From Vulcanisaeta thermophila (GTDB lineage: Archaea; Thermoproteota; Thermoprotei; Thermoproteales; Thermocladiaceae), in assembly GCF_001748385.1 (NCBI RefSeq), contig NZ_BCLI01000007.1, positions 1 through 64,000 on the forward strand: 64,000 bases of DNA, given 5' to 3'. The position numbers were made by a program, and so were the translations under genes. Shown here one piece after another: positions 16,685 to 26,841 of the stretch (position 1 is the first letter of the stretch; every line of letters starts with the position of its first letter). The notes under the pieces were generated by a model, which was given only the letters and a program-made list of their open reading frames with translations, had not been told where the DNA came from and did not search any database.

Positions 16685-17445
16685 TGGGGCTGTTCCTAAT
16701 AAAGCTAGGTGGTAGTTCAATAAGTGATAAGACAAAGCCCCTGAGTTACAGGGAGGATTGGGTTAGGGGGTTTAGCAGGGTGGTCCTTAAATTCCTAAGG
16801 GAGGGCCACCAATTCATATTCATACACGGAGGTGGAAGCTTCGCACACCCACTGGCCCTATCCTACGGGCTTAGTAGGTATGTTGATGAACAACAGACGG
16901 TGGGTATCTCCCTAACCTCGGCGGTGCTATTCAACCTAAGTTTTAAATTAACAATGACGATGACAAAGGAGGGCTTGCCCATATACCCCATCAGGACAGG
17001 CTCCATATACGCAGTAAACAACGGCAAGCCCCAACTACTCATTGACACGGCGCACCTGAGGTTAATAATGAGTAGGGGGTTAATACCCATGCTCTTTGGC
17101 GATGTGGTCCCAAGCGATGAGGGGTTCTCCATAATTAGTGGTGATGATATAATGCTAGACCTAGGCATGAGGCTGAGACCCAACACGGCCGTGTTCCTAA
17201 CAGACGTGAGAGGTGTCCTGGACCCCAACGGTAACTTAATAAAGGTGGTTAAGTCCCTAGACGTAACCATCAGGGAGATGGGACACATAGACGTAACGGG
17301 GGGACTCATCAAGAAGCTTAGGGTGGCCCTTGAGCTATCAAGATACGCCAGGACATACCTCTGCGGCATCTGGGACTTGGACTCGATCAGGGATGTGCTA
17401 AGTGGTGGGGAGCCCCTAGGATGTACCGAGTTCAGGACCGAGTGA
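16684..17445 (+). CDS. Isopentenyl phosphate kinase
   Basis: Amino-acid-kinase fold: KLGGSS at residues 7-12, HGGGSFAHP near residue 48 with the catalytic histidine that defines this family, GDVVPSD, SGDD and the DVTGG segment. It phosphorylates isopentenyl phosphate to IPP in the alternative archaeal mevalonate pathway. Translational coupling to the upstream prenyl synthase (TAATG) puts precursor supply and chain elongation in one operon. The 3' end overlaps the next convergent gene by 30 bases. Confidence 0.93.
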   Translation: MGLFLIKLGGSSISDKTKPLSYREDWVRGFSRVVLKFLREGHQFIFIHGGGSFAHPLALSYGLSRYVDEQQTVGISLTSAVLFNLSFKLTMTMTKEGLPIYPIRTGSIYAVNNGKPQLLIDTAHLRLIMSRGLIPMLFGDVVPSDEGFSIISGDDIMLDLGMRLRPNTAVFLTDVRGVLDPNGNLIKVVKSLDVTIREMGHIDVTGGLIKKLRVALELSRYARTYLCGIWDLDSIRDVLSGGEPLGCTEFRTE

Positions 17446-18153
17446 GTTTATTAACTCCCTTACCTGGGTCTCATTGAGTAGCGAGACTCCGTAGAGTATA
17501 TACCTAGAGGTTGTGTGGTCACCGGGGCCCACGCCTATTAATATTGGGAATGTGGCATTACCTGGATTAATACCCGTGTAGTTCAGGAACAACGGTAATA
17601 AGTAACCATAACCGAGGACAACAACCCCTGGCTCGTTAGGTGGCGTGTAGTTATTCCAAAAGGCTGTGGTTATTATGAAGTTGGTACTGGCAATATTAAA
17701 ATCACATAACTGCTTCACATAACCCTCGAACTGCTGGATTACGTAGGCGCTGGACGGTGCGAGGGTTGGTGGCTCTGGGAACACCACAACCACCACGTTG
17801 TAACCTCTGTAAACACTGGCGTTGTAGAGTGCGGGCCATACAGTGCAGTACTGATTGGTTAGGTATGGGTCGTTTATCGTCATGTATATTAGGAATGGTT
17901 TTTCATTGTTTATTAAACCAAGGGCTGTGGCATTATAGATTGAGTTATTGAATGGGTTTATCAAGGTGCTCAGCATGTATTTGAGTATAACCGTTGAGTT
18001 GAGGGTGGCGGTGGGTGTTGCATTGGTGATTTTGGGCACAATACCCGCCAGGAAGAGGCTCGCTATGAATATCGCCTCGCCAAGTATGATAATCGCCAAT
18101 GCCAGGTAGAACGACTTACCCCTCCTCCTCTTAATCCTCTGCTTCCTAGCCAT
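17416..18153 (-). CDS. Signal-anchored extracytoplasmic protein of unknown function
   Basis: A basic N-terminus (RKQRIKRRRGK) is followed by one hydrophobic helix (residues 15-38), then about 200 residues with many N-x-S/T sequons and few cysteines. The order KPFLIYMTINDPYL...NQYC near residue 85-100 is vaguely thioredoxin-like, but no CxxC is present. It is probably membrane-tethered with its body outside the cell. It overlaps the IPK gene tail to tail. I do not recognise the family. Confidence 0.65.
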   Translation of the reverse strand: MARKQRIKRRRGKSFYLALAIIILGEAIFIASLFLAGIVPKITNATPTATLNSTVILKYMLSTLINPFNNSIYNATALGLINNEKPFLIYMTINDPYLTNQYCTVWPALYNASVYRGYNVVVVVFPEPPTLAPSSAYVIQQFEGYVKQLCDFNIASTNFIITTAFWNNYTPPNEPGVVVLGYGYLLPLFLNYTGINPGNATFPILIGVGPGDHTTSRYILYGVSLLNETQVRELINSLGPELGTS

Positions 18154-18238
18154 TGCTCACTCCATGAATCACTTAATTAAAACATTAACTCTCACCTGGG
18201 TCAAAATCATTAAAAAGGCGCGGGGCACGGTATTAGCG

Positions 18239-18853
18239 ATGAAGGCATTGGCACTGCATGGTTATGGGTCAAGCCCCGAAAAGATAAACTGGCTCGTGGG
18301 GCCCCTGAGGTCCCTGGGCCTTGAGGTCATCACGCCAGGTTATACGGATTTTAATGACGGGTTGAGGAAGTCCGAGGAGGTGCTTAAAAGCGACAATGAC
18401 ACCTACATAGTCGCTGGGCACTCCATGGGTGGCTCAATAGCATTGCTGCTGGCCTCAATGTACGGTAACGTTAGGTGCGTGATATCCGTTTCCGGCCCCA
18501 CGGACAGGGTGGCTCAGGTGAGGTGGCTCAGTGAGGGCGAGCCTGGCAGTATTAGGAGGAGGACCTACGAGGAGTTACTACGCGGTGGTGGTGTTGATGA
18601 GGATTTCCTGAGGGGGACATCACCAATTAACTACATCAAGCCTGGCATGCCGCCCGTGTTATTCATACACGGCACCGAGGACGAGTTAGTCCCCATTTGG
18701 CACCCCGAGATTTACATCGAGAGGGCTCGGGGGTTGGGTAACGTGGTCGAGCTCGTTAAGGTTGAGGGTATGAGGCACACGCCCAGGGGTAGGGATATCC
18801 ACGTAATAGCCAGGGCCATTGAGGACTTCGTTAAGCGTAACTGCTGGGTTTAG
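18239..18853 (+). CDS. Alpha/beta hydrolase
   Basis: Begins MKALALHGYGSSP, giving the HG oxyanion motif, then the nucleophile elbow GHSMGG near residue 62, an aspartate in HGTEDELVP and the catalytic histidine in MRHTPRG. This is a complete triad in a compact 204-residue enzyme, possibly an esterase or lysophospholipase; the substrate is unknown. ATG 18239 is supported by CATTAAAAAGG about 26 bases upstream, so the longer ORF from 18164 is rejected. Confidence 0.85.
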   Translation: MKALALHGYGSSPEKINWLVGPLRSLGLEVITPGYTDFNDGLRKSEEVLKSDNDTYIVAGHSMGGSIALLLASMYGNVRCVISVSGPTDRVAQVRWLSEGEPGSIRRRTYEELLRGGGVDEDFLRGTSPINYIKPGMPPVLFIHGTEDELVPIWHPEIYIERARGLGNVVELVKVEGMRHTPRGRDIHVIARAIEDFVKRNCWV

Positions 18854-18911
18854 TGGGCATTATCATAATTATGAGAGAATACTATAAAAGGGGGCACAGG
18901 TTATTAATACT

Positions 18912-19280
18912 GTGGCTGTTTACTTAGTACTTGATGAGCAGACTGGACTCCTAATCTTCCTATTCTTCATAATATTACTGGCATGGAAGCCCGAAACCCT
19001 ACCCGTAATAGCCAGGGAGTTGGGTAGGTGGTATAGGGAGGCCAGGAGGGTTATTGATGGCTTCACTAGGGAATTAATGCAGTACAATAGTGAGATTCGC
19101 GGCAGTATTAATAGTAGCATCAGTGATGTTAGGGCCCAGGTGAGGCAAGCGTTAACCCTGGACCCAGACATAGTTAGGATTGCAAAAACCCTGGGCATAA
19201 GCACTGAGGGTAAGACGAAGGAGGAATTGGTGAGTGAGATATTAAAGAGATTGGGCGAGTTTAATAATAAGCAGGGCTAA
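18912..19280 (+). CDS. TatA/TatB-like twin-arginine translocase component
   Basis: A short N-terminal membrane helix (GLLIFLFFIILLAW), then the hinge and amphipathic helix LPVIARELGRWYREARR, then a charged tail. This is the TatA/TatB topology and closely matches the family hinge pattern. The tail ends in a SAP-like segment (LGISTEGKTKEELVSEIL). It would help export folded proteins, such as redox enzymes with twin-arginine signals. No tatC lies in the window. TATAAAAG near 18881-18889 supports GTG 18912. Confidence 0.72.
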   Translation: MAVYLVLDEQTGLLIFLFFIILLAWKPETLPVIARELGRWYREARRVIDGFTRELMQYNSEIRGSINSSISDVRAQVRQALTLDPDIVRIAKTLGISTEGKTKEELVSEILKRLGEFNNKQG

Positions 19281-19564
19281 TCGGCGGCGTAGGTCTCGAG
19301 GTAGCTCTCCTCCTCAACATACGGTAACTTGGCAATCTTATGATTCCTATGCATCTCAATCATTGATACGTGAAATACAACCCTACAATCCTGGCACCAA
19401 TAAAACTCCTCCTCATTAATATTTAGCTCCACAAAGAATGGGCATTGCCACTCAGTCATGACAAGCCTATCATAGAAGGGGCCGTCCCTATTTGTGCATA
19501 GACCCACGGTGCCGTAAATCTCATGCGGCTTGAAATACCTACAATTATGGCATCTAATTTCCAT
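19277..19564 (-). CDS. Small cysteine-rich probable zinc-binding protein
   Basis: A 95-residue protein with CHNC at residues 5-8, single cysteines in LCTN and QCPFF, and a second CxxC (CQDC) near residue 59 followed by a HxxxxHxxH-like cluster (SMIEMHRNHK). Two metal sites are likely. The family is unknown to me. It overlaps the Tat-like gene by four bases at their 3' ends. Confidence 0.65.
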   Translation of the reverse strand: MEIRCHNCRYFKPHEIYGTVGLCTNRDGPFYDRLVMTEWQCPFFVELNINEEEFYWCQDCRVVFHVSMIEMHRNHKIAKLPYVEEESYLETYAAD

Positions 19565-19708
19565 AGTTGCTCCCCACGGAGTTTGTAAAATGGATCCATT
19601 TAAATCTTTCTCTTAATTATAAATAATGTTTTATAATACGGAAATAATCACTTAAATTATTATGATCACGACACAATGCTTAAATAGAGGTTAATTTTAC
19701 CTTTGTCA

Positions 19709-20686
19709 GTGGAGGTTAGGGTATTACGTTGGGTGGATGTGGATTCAATACTTGATGGTGAGAATGCCAGGGGCCTCGTGGACTCAATAGCCAATGCCTT
19801 CAGGGATTTCTCCCTAGGCAGGGCCGTCATGCCCCAACGCACAGTATTCTACCTGGACGATGATTGGTGGGGTGTGATGCCCTGTGGCCTCAGGGGCTCT
19901 GGGGTGGCTGTTAAGGTGGTTAATGTGATTAGTAGGAATGCCTCCAGGGGCTTACCCACGACCCAAGGCTTGGTGCTGTTGTTCGATGATGAAACGGGCA
20001 CACCACGGGCTGTAATAAATGGAACCGCCCTAACGGCTTGGAGGACCGCGGCAGCCACTGCGGTGTCAATAAGATACCTTGCACGGGACACCGATAGTAT
20101 TGCCATAATAGGGGCTGGGCTCCAGGCCAGGTATCACGCGGTATTATTCATGAGGGTGTTTAACGTGAGGAAATTCATAATAAACTCACGCACCAGGGAG
20201 AAGGCCCTTAAACTGGCTGAGTTCATTAGGTCCAGGGGTTTCGATGCCGTGGTTGTGGACTCTGTGGAGGACGCCGTTAGGGGTGCGGATGTTATTGTTG
20301 CGGCGACTACGAATAAGACACCCGTCATAATGGGTGAGTGGCTTGTGAATGGGCAGCATGTGGCATCAATAGGGGCTCCAGAGAGGGATGCTAGGGAGTT
20401 GAATGATGAGGTTTTAAGGAGGTCACGACGCCTATTCGTGGACTCTAGGAAAGCCGTGATCAATGAGACTGGTGATGTAATAATTCCAATGAATAACAGG
20501 TTAATAGATGAGAATTATTTAATTGAGATTGGTGAGGTTATAGCAAATATAAAGCCCGGGAGGACCAGTGACGATGAAATCACGGTATTCAAGTCAGTGG
20601 GTATTGCTGCTGAGGACTTGGCTGCTTCGGTTTATATTTACAATTTAGCTGTAAAGAGTAATATTGGGGTCACGATTGAGTTATAA
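19709..20686 (+). CDS. Ornithine cyclodeaminase / mu-crystallin family protein
   Basis: Family hallmarks are AVMPQRTVF, the lysine in VAVKVVN, TALTAWRTAAAT and a Rossmann motif GAGLQARYH near residue 140, with a late VVAATTNKTP segment. Members include ornithine cyclodeaminase, alanine dehydrogenase and ketimine reductases, and the sequence alone does not decide between them. GTG 19709 is preferred over TTG 19703 because CTTAAATA at 19679-19686 is about 26 bases upstream. Confidence 0.87.
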   Translation: MEVRVLRWVDVDSILDGENARGLVDSIANAFRDFSLGRAVMPQRTVFYLDDDWWGVMPCGLRGSGVAVKVVNVISRNASRGLPTTQGLVLLFDDETGTPRAVINGTALTAWRTAAATAVSIRYLARDTDSIAIIGAGLQARYHAVLFMRVFNVRKFIINSRTREKALKLAEFIRSRGFDAVVVDSVEDAVRGADVIVAATTNKTPVIMGEWLVNGQHVASIGAPERDARELNDEVLRRSRRLFVDSRKAVINETGDVIIPMNNRLIDENYLIEIGEVIANIKPGRTSDDEITVFKSVGIAAEDLAASVYIYNLAVKSNIGVTIEL

Positions 20687-20772
20687 ATGATCATTGTTAA
20701 TAAATAATAATTTGACATAAGTTTTGCGTTCACCGTTGAGAAAAAGGTTTTTAAGTACTCCCTGTGACACTG

Positions 20773-21231
20773 ATGTGGGTGCATAACGTGGTGTCTCTGA
20801 TAACACTTAAGGAGAAGAGTACGGAGGAGATTCTCGAGGACGTTGATATTAGGTACATATTAAGGTGCATCCTAAGGCTATCACCAACCGAGGTGGAGAT
20901 TTACTACCTACTTCAGCACAAGGCTAGGGAGCCCATGACCGTAGCCGAGATAGCGAAGGAGATGGGTAAGTCCAGGAGCACCATTGAGAGATCCCTCGTT
21001 AAGCTCGTACAACTGGGCCTGGTTGCCAGGAGGCCCGTCCTTGCGAAGAATGGGGGTTACACTTACGTGTACTACACAAAGCCCGTGGACTACATAAAGC
21101 AGAAACTACTCCAACTGGTCAATGCGTATTATGAGAAGTCCAAGCAATTAATTGAGAACCTCTCCTCAGCCGCCCTCATGGAGTCACTGAACAGCATTGC
21201 CTCGGAGGAGTATGAGGAGAATAAGGGCTGA
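20773..21231 (+). CDS. TrmB/MarR-like winged-helix transcriptional regulator
   Basis: A 152-residue protein with a winged helix at residues 40-100: LSPTEVEIYYLLQH, MTVAEIAKEMGKSRSTIERS (recognition helix), LVKLVQLGLVARR, then a wing with GGYTYVYY. A C-terminal helical segment may mediate dimerisation. There is no effector domain, so the signal is unknown. TATA TTTTTAAG (about 20747-20754) supports ATG 20773. Confidence 0.82.
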   Translation: MWVHNVVSLITLKEKSTEEILEDVDIRYILRCILRLSPTEVEIYYLLQHKAREPMTVAEIAKEMGKSRSTIERSLVKLVQLGLVARRPVLAKNGGYTYVYYTKPVDYIKQKLLQLVNAYYEKSKQLIENLSSAALMESLNSIASEEYEENKG

Positions 21232-21234
21232 GTT

Positions 21235-21642
21235 TCATTGAATGTTCAACTCCAATTTCCTGATTAAATCAAGGGATCCCTCAATGGTGTTATGCATAAG
21301 TGCGTAAATATCAATATCCCTATACGCAATCACCACAATGACCAACCTACCCAATTCCCTAATGAGTATTAAGTCATCACCAGCGATTAGTAATAACTCA
21401 TTGATATCCACATCCCCCAGGGACTTTCTTAGGTTGTTATTGAGGGTTTTTAGTGATGACACCATCAATGCACCGAACCATTTATAGTCTATGTTCACAT
21501 TATTATTTGAGGCATATGTTATTAAGAGCCCGTCACTTGTCGTTAAGATCACAGCCCTTATCAAGTCGCTACTCCTTAGTATTTCACTCACCAACTCATG
21601 CACCTCACTACTCAATGGTGCCCTAGCATTGCCAGTTACCAT
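21235..21642 (-). CDS. Roadblock/LC7 domain protein
   Basis: About 135 residues. The order LIRAVILTTSDGLLITYAS, a long helix, LLLIAGDDLILIRELGRLVIVVIAYRD and a final helix matches the alpha-beta roadblock/LC7 fold. Archaeal members often act with small GTPases or in motility and polarity, but no partner is adjacent. It is convergent with the HTH regulator, three bases apart. Confidence 0.77.
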   Translation of the reverse strand: MVTGNARAPLSSEVHELVSEILRSSDLIRAVILTTSDGLLITYASNNNVNIDYKWFGALMVSSLKTLNNNLRKSLGDVDINELLLIAGDDLILIRELGRLVIVVIAYRDIDIYALMHNTIEGSLDLIRKLELNIQ

Positions 21643-21701
21643 TTAATTCAGCCTCTCAATCCTCCCTTTTAAACCTTTATGCCGAGGATTTACCCGTTAA
21701 A

Positions 21702-22136
21702 TCAACCCTGGGAATCCTGCTGGCCCTGGCTTTTAAGCCATTGTTCCACTATGTCATAGCCGTAAAGTGCCTTGAACATTTCCCTGCCCAGGTTCGTCAT
21801 TTTTAGGGGTGTCCAGGGTGGGTCAAAGACCACGTCTATCTCGATGTCCTTAGCGTCAGGTAATACCTGCTGTATTGCGGCGCCCACTTGGTAGCCCAGG
21901 TTTTCCGAGAGTGGGCACCCCACGGCTGTTAGGGTCATTTTCACATGAACAACATTATCACTATCCATGGTGACCTCGTATATTAGGCCTAGGTCGTAAA
22001 CATTTATTGGTATTTCTGGGTCATAAACATTCCTTAGAATTTCAATTAACTCCTTAACCTTCTCCTTGGGTAGGTTCGTCTTGAATATTGGCTCCTCGCC
22101 CTGCTCCTCAGCAGCTGCCTGGTTAGACACTGCCAT
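21702..22136 (-). CDS. DUF59/MIP18-like Fe-S assembly protein
   Basis: Contains YDPEIPINVYDLGLIYEV near residues 38-55 and TAVGCPLSE, the signature cysteine of the MIP18/SufT/PaaD family. Members help assemble or target iron-sulfur clusters. An acidic Ala/Glu-rich N-terminal tail precedes the domain. ATG 22136 is preferred; TTG 22148 or GTG 22157 are alternatives given a TATA-like ACTTATAAA near 22166-22174. Confidence 0.85.
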   Translation of the reverse strand: MAVSNQAAAEEQGEEPIFKTNLPKEKVKELIEILRNVYDPEIPINVYDLGLIYEVTMDSDNVVHVKMTLTAVGCPLSENLGYQVGAAIQQVLPDAKDIEIDVVFDPPWTPLKMTNLGREMFKALYGYDIVEQWLKSQGQQDSQG

Positions 22137-22248
22137 AACTGATACCAAGAGTGTCACGGTAAGCCTTACTTATAAACCTAACTAGCTAGACAATGACTAT
22201 TAACCACGCGGTTCACGTATTAATACTTTAAGTTACTCCACAATCACA

Positions 22249-23605
<1,357 letters not shown>

Positions 23606-23691
23606 TTCGTCAACCACCAATTCTAAATTAATAAATCGTAGACATGGGTATAACTTAAAAGCCACGGCGCTAACCAGAGTAGGGGATCACC

Positions 23692-24621
23692 ATGATCACA
23701 ATAGTAGGTTCAGGAAGGGTTGGCGCAACCACAGCCGCATTCCTAATGTTCTTCGAGGTGGATAATGAGGTTGTACTAATAGACGTAGTGAAGGGGTTGC
23801 CCCAGGGTGAGGCCCTGGACCTAAACCACGCAGCAGCCATACTGGGTAAGTCGGTGAGGTTCAGGGGTAGCAATGACTACAAGGACATGGAGGGTAGTGA
23901 CTTGGTAATAGTAACCGCAGGATTACCCAGGAAACCAGGCATGACTAGGGAGGAGTTGGCGGGTAAGAATGCCGAGATAGTGGCCTCAATAGCAGAGCAG
24001 ATAAAGAAGTACGCACCCAACTCAATAGTCATAATAACCACGAACCCGCTGGACGCCATGGTTTACGTACTATACAAGAAACTGGGCTTCCCAAGGAATA
24101 GGGTCATTGGATTCAGCGGAGTACTGGACTCGGGCAGGATGGCTTACTACGCATCATTAGTAGTGGGCATAGCCCCAGAGTCCATAATACCCGTGGTACT
24201 TGGGCAGCACGGCGAGAACATGTACCCAGTTCCCGAGGCATCCTTCGTGTACGGCAAGCCACTCACGGAATTCATAACCCAGGAGCAGTATGAGCAGGTA
24301 GTTAAGCAAACAGTACAGGCTGGTGCGGAAATAACGAACCTAAGGGGATTCAGCAGCAACTGGGGTCCAGCAGCGGGGCTAGCCCTAATGGTGGACTCGA
24401 TCAAGAAAGATAGAAAGAGAGTATTCGAAGCCTCAGTATACCTAGACGGTGAGTACGGAGTAAAGGACGTATTCGTAGAGGTGCCCGTGGTCCTCGGGAA
24501 GAACGGCGTCGAGAAAATAATAGAACTAAAACTAAACGAGGAGCAAAGAAGGAAATTCCTAGCCAGCGTAGAGGCGGTCAAGAAGAACCTAACACAGGTA
24601 CCACCACAATTCCTACAGTAA
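23692..24621 (+). CDS. mdh: Malate dehydrogenase (LDH-like MDH)
   Basis: NAD-binding GSGRVGATTA at residues 7-16, AGLPRKPGMTREEL with the malate-selective arginine, TNPLDAM and the catalytic histidine in LGQHGENM near residue 176. It is about 309 residues, typical of archaeal [LDH-like] malate dehydrogenases, and interconverts malate and oxaloacetate. With sdhABCD at 47.6-51 kb it supports an operating TCA cycle. AACTTAAAAG about 35 bases upstream and AGGGGATC just before ATG are the control signals. The 3' third becomes strongly A/C-rich. Confidence 0.93.
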   Translation: MITIVGSGRVGATTAAFLMFFEVDNEVVLIDVVKGLPQGEALDLNHAAAILGKSVRFRGSNDYKDMEGSDLVIVTAGLPRKPGMTREELAGKNAEIVASIAEQIKKYAPNSIVIITTNPLDAMVYVLYKKLGFPRNRVIGFSGVLDSGRMAYYASLVVGIAPESIIPVVLGQHGENMYPVPEASFVYGKPLTEFITQEQYEQVVKQTVQAGAEITNLRGFSSNWGPAAGLALMVDSIKKDRKRVFEASVYLDGEYGVKDVFVEVPVVLGKNGVEKIIELKLNEEQRRKFLASVEAVKKNLTQVPPQFLQ

Positions 24622-24718
24622 ACAACAACCACAAAATCAAACCACCCTTAAAACAAATCAAACAACTAACAGGGGGCAGAAGATTACATCGGGAATTAGG
24701 GGTTGAATTAGGGAGAAG

Positions 24719-24793
24719 TTGGAGAAGTACGGTGAGTTATTGGATAGTGGTCTTAGGGCTTGGCGTGGTAAGGGGTATGTTGTTTTGAAATAA
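24719..24793 (+). pseudogene. Short coding remnant
   Basis: An open frame from about 24707 encodes a protein-like tail (LEKYGELLDSGLRAW, then RGKGYVVLK and stop). It has no proper start: a TGA at 24704-24706 cuts it off and no homologous upstream part is seen. It is probably the tail of a decayed gene; identity unknown. The rest of 24622-24801 is A/C-rich and featureless. Confidence 0.25.
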
Positions 24794-24801
24794 TTAACCA
24801 C

Positions 24802-25014
24802 TTAAAGGTAGCCCTTCCTCAGGGCGTTACTGCCCCTATGGGCCTCCTGATTCCTAAGCCACTGCCTAAGGAATGCGTTGTAACATGCCTCTGAGCAGAA
24901 GACCCAGGGTTTGTTTACACAGCACGTCTTAACCACAATGGGCTGGCCAATGATCACCCTACCACAGTGGCTACACCTCAGTTGCCCGGTGTTTGTGTTC
25001 AATAAGAATGGCAT
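24802..25014 (-). CDS. TRASH-like metal-binding protein
   Basis: A 70-residue protein with CSHCG at residues 14-18, then CC and the FCSEACYNAF block about 22 residues later. This matches the TRASH/MYM-like zinc or copper-binding fold. Such small archaeal proteins often sense or chaperone metals. It lies divergent from the Thi4 gene. Confidence 0.72.
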   Translation of the reverse strand: MPFLLNTNTGQLRCSHCGRVIIGQPIVVKTCCVNKPWVFCSEACYNAFLRQWLRNQEAHRGSNALRKGYL

Positions 25015-25115
25015 TGATCAACAATAACAACCTTATTTATAAGGGTTACTGGTGGGTTCGGAGCCCCTGCACTAGTGGCAATCCTTTAATAATCGCCCAC
25101 TGATCACTGCTTGGT

Positions 25116-25904
25116 ATGGCTGGTGTATCCATTAGGGAGGCCAGTATAACCAGGGCCATTGTGAACTCAGCCCTGAAGTTCCTAAGTGAGTACTCAAGCG
25201 TTGACGTGGCCATAGTGGGTGCGGGGCCCTCTGGGATGACCGCCGCCTACTACCTAGCCAAGGCGGGCCTGAAAACCCTGGTTTTAGAGAGGAGGTTCAG
25301 CTTCGGGGGTGGTATTGGAGGGGCGGCAAGCCACCTACCAAGCATTGTTGTTGAGTACCCAGCCTCGGAGATACTCTCCAAGGACTTCGGGGTCAGGGTT
25401 GTGGACATGGGTGATGGGCTCTTCGCCGTGGATCCTGCGGAGATGATAGCCAAGCTCGCAGTAAAGGCCATCGACGCAGGGGCCAAGTTCCTGCTGGGGG
25501 TTCACGTGGATGACGTGATATACAGGGATAACCCACCGAGGATAACGGGCCTAGCCCTCTACTGGGCCACGGTACAAATGGCGGGGGTCCACACAGACCC
25601 ATTCTTCATAGAGGCCAGGGCCGTCGTGGACGCCACGGGGCATGACGCAGAGGTGGCTGCGGTGGCCTCTAGGAAGGTGCCTGAATTGGGCATTATGGTT
25701 CACGGTGAGAAGTCAGCCTATGCAGGGGCTGCGGAGGACCTGGTGGTTAAGTACACGGGCAAGGTCATTGATGGGCTGTACGTAACTGGTATGGCGGTGG
25801 CGGCGGTCCACGGCCTACCCAGGATGGGCCCCATATTCGGCTCAATGATAATGAGTGGTAAGAGGGTTGCTGAGATTATAATAGAGGATTTAAAGGGCAA
25901 GTAA
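25116..25904 (+). CDS. thi4: Thiazole synthase Thi4 (archaeal, sulfide-dependent type)
   Basis: The FAD/NAD-binding [14 protein letters not shown] is at about residues 35-48, with [13 protein letters not shown] next and a C-terminal [20 protein letters not shown]. Thi4 makes the thiamine thiazole from NAD and glycine. The yeast suicide enzyme has a sulfur-donating cysteine in this region; here the motif reads DATGHDAE with histidine, as in archaeal enzymes that use free sulfide and iron catalytically. No thiamine riboswitch was seen upstream. Confidence 0.92.
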   Translation: MAGVSIREASITRAIVNSALKFLSEYSSVDVAIVGAGPSGMTAAYYLAKAGLKTLVLERRFSFGGGIGGAASHLPSIVVEYPASEILSKDFGVRVVDMGDGLFAVDPAEMIAKLAVKAIDAGAKFLLGVHVDDVIYRDNPPRITGLALYWATVQMAGVHTDPFFIEARAVVDATGHDAEVAAVASRKVPELGIMVHGEKSAYAGAAEDLVVKYTGKVIDGLYVTGMAVAAVHGLPRMGPIFGSMIMSGKRVAEIIIEDLKGK

Positions 25905-26014
25905 TCCATTGCAATAAGGAGCGGCGGCATAAAACTCTTCTCTTTAACCGAAAACCCATTTAGGGTTGGTTAACGAAAGGTTTATAATCATGGCACGGTC
26001 ATGCTAGGTGGTTA

Positions 26015-26761
26015 ATGTCGCTTGCTGATGAGATTAAGAAGGTGCTCATGGAGCACCCGGAGATCCTAGTGGAGGTCCTGGTTTCACGGCCAGAGATAAT
26101 ATACGAGGCGCTGTCCAAGATAGCACCCTGGCAAAACCTGGCCACGAAAGACGACATCAGGCGATTAGAGGAGAGAATTAGCGCACTCGAGGCTAGAATG
26201 ACCACCGTCGAGGCTAAGATGGCCACAAAGGATGATCTTAAGCAGTTCGCCATAAAAGAAGATCTGAAACAATTCGCCACCAAGGAAGACCTAAAACAAT
26301 TCGCTACCAAAGATGACCTAAGGCAGTTTGCAACAAAGGAGGACTTAAAGCGTGAGATTAGGAGGCTTGAGAACATGATCACCGCACTAGGTGCAAGGTG
26401 GGGTATATTCAGTGAGGATGCATTCAGGCAGGGCCTGCTCGAGATCCTTAAGGATGCGGGTTGGTCCGTTTCCCAGGAGTTGATCTATGATAGGGATGGT
26501 TACGTATTTGGCGAGCCATCGGAGGTGGAGATAAGCATTGTCATTAAGGATGGCAGGGTGATAATGGTGGAATTAACATCGGCCCTGAAGAGGGGTGACC
26601 TACCCATTATTAAGCGTAAGAGGGAGCTTTACGAGAAACTGAAGGGAACAACAATAAGCAATGTCTACGTAATAACACCCTTCATACACGACAAGTACCC
26701 GGATAGGGTTAAGGCCATGGCCAGGGACATGGGCATCGAGGTGGTGTACCCAACACCCTAA
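26015..26761 (+). CDS. DUF3782-like coiled-coil protein with PD-(D/E)XK-type domain
   Basis: Residues 1-50 are helical. Residues 70-115 consist of five near-perfect nine-residue units of the type ATKEDLKQF (DNA about 26221-26355), predicted to form a long coiled coil. Residues 125-248 hold a nuclease-like fold with PSEVEISIVIKDGRVIMVELTS, which supplies the acidic residues of a PD-(D/E)XK site but lacks the usual lysine (ELT). The activity is unknown. Related proteins are common in thermophilic archaea and may be mobile or defence linked. Confidence 0.78.
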   Translation: MSLADEIKKVLMEHPEILVEVLVSRPEIIYEALSKIAPWQNLATKDDIRRLEERISALEARMTTVEAKMATKDDLKQFAIKEDLKQFATKEDLKQFATKDDLRQFATKEDLKREIRRLENMITALGARWGIFSEDAFRQGLLEILKDAGWSVSQELIYDRDGYVFGEPSEVEISIVIKDGRVIMVELTSALKRGDLPIIKRKRELYEKLKGTTISNVYVITPFIHDKYPDRVKAMARDMGIEVVYPTP

Positions 26762-26841
26762 GTAATTCACAAGTAATTCACTAACTACACCTTTCATTAT
26801 AAACCGACCCATTAATTACGATGACTGGGCTATAACCCCCA

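Noticed and set aside
26221-26355. CRISPR-like short repeats
   Set aside because: The 27-bp units are in frame, degenerate at third positions and encode a coiled coil, with no spacers.
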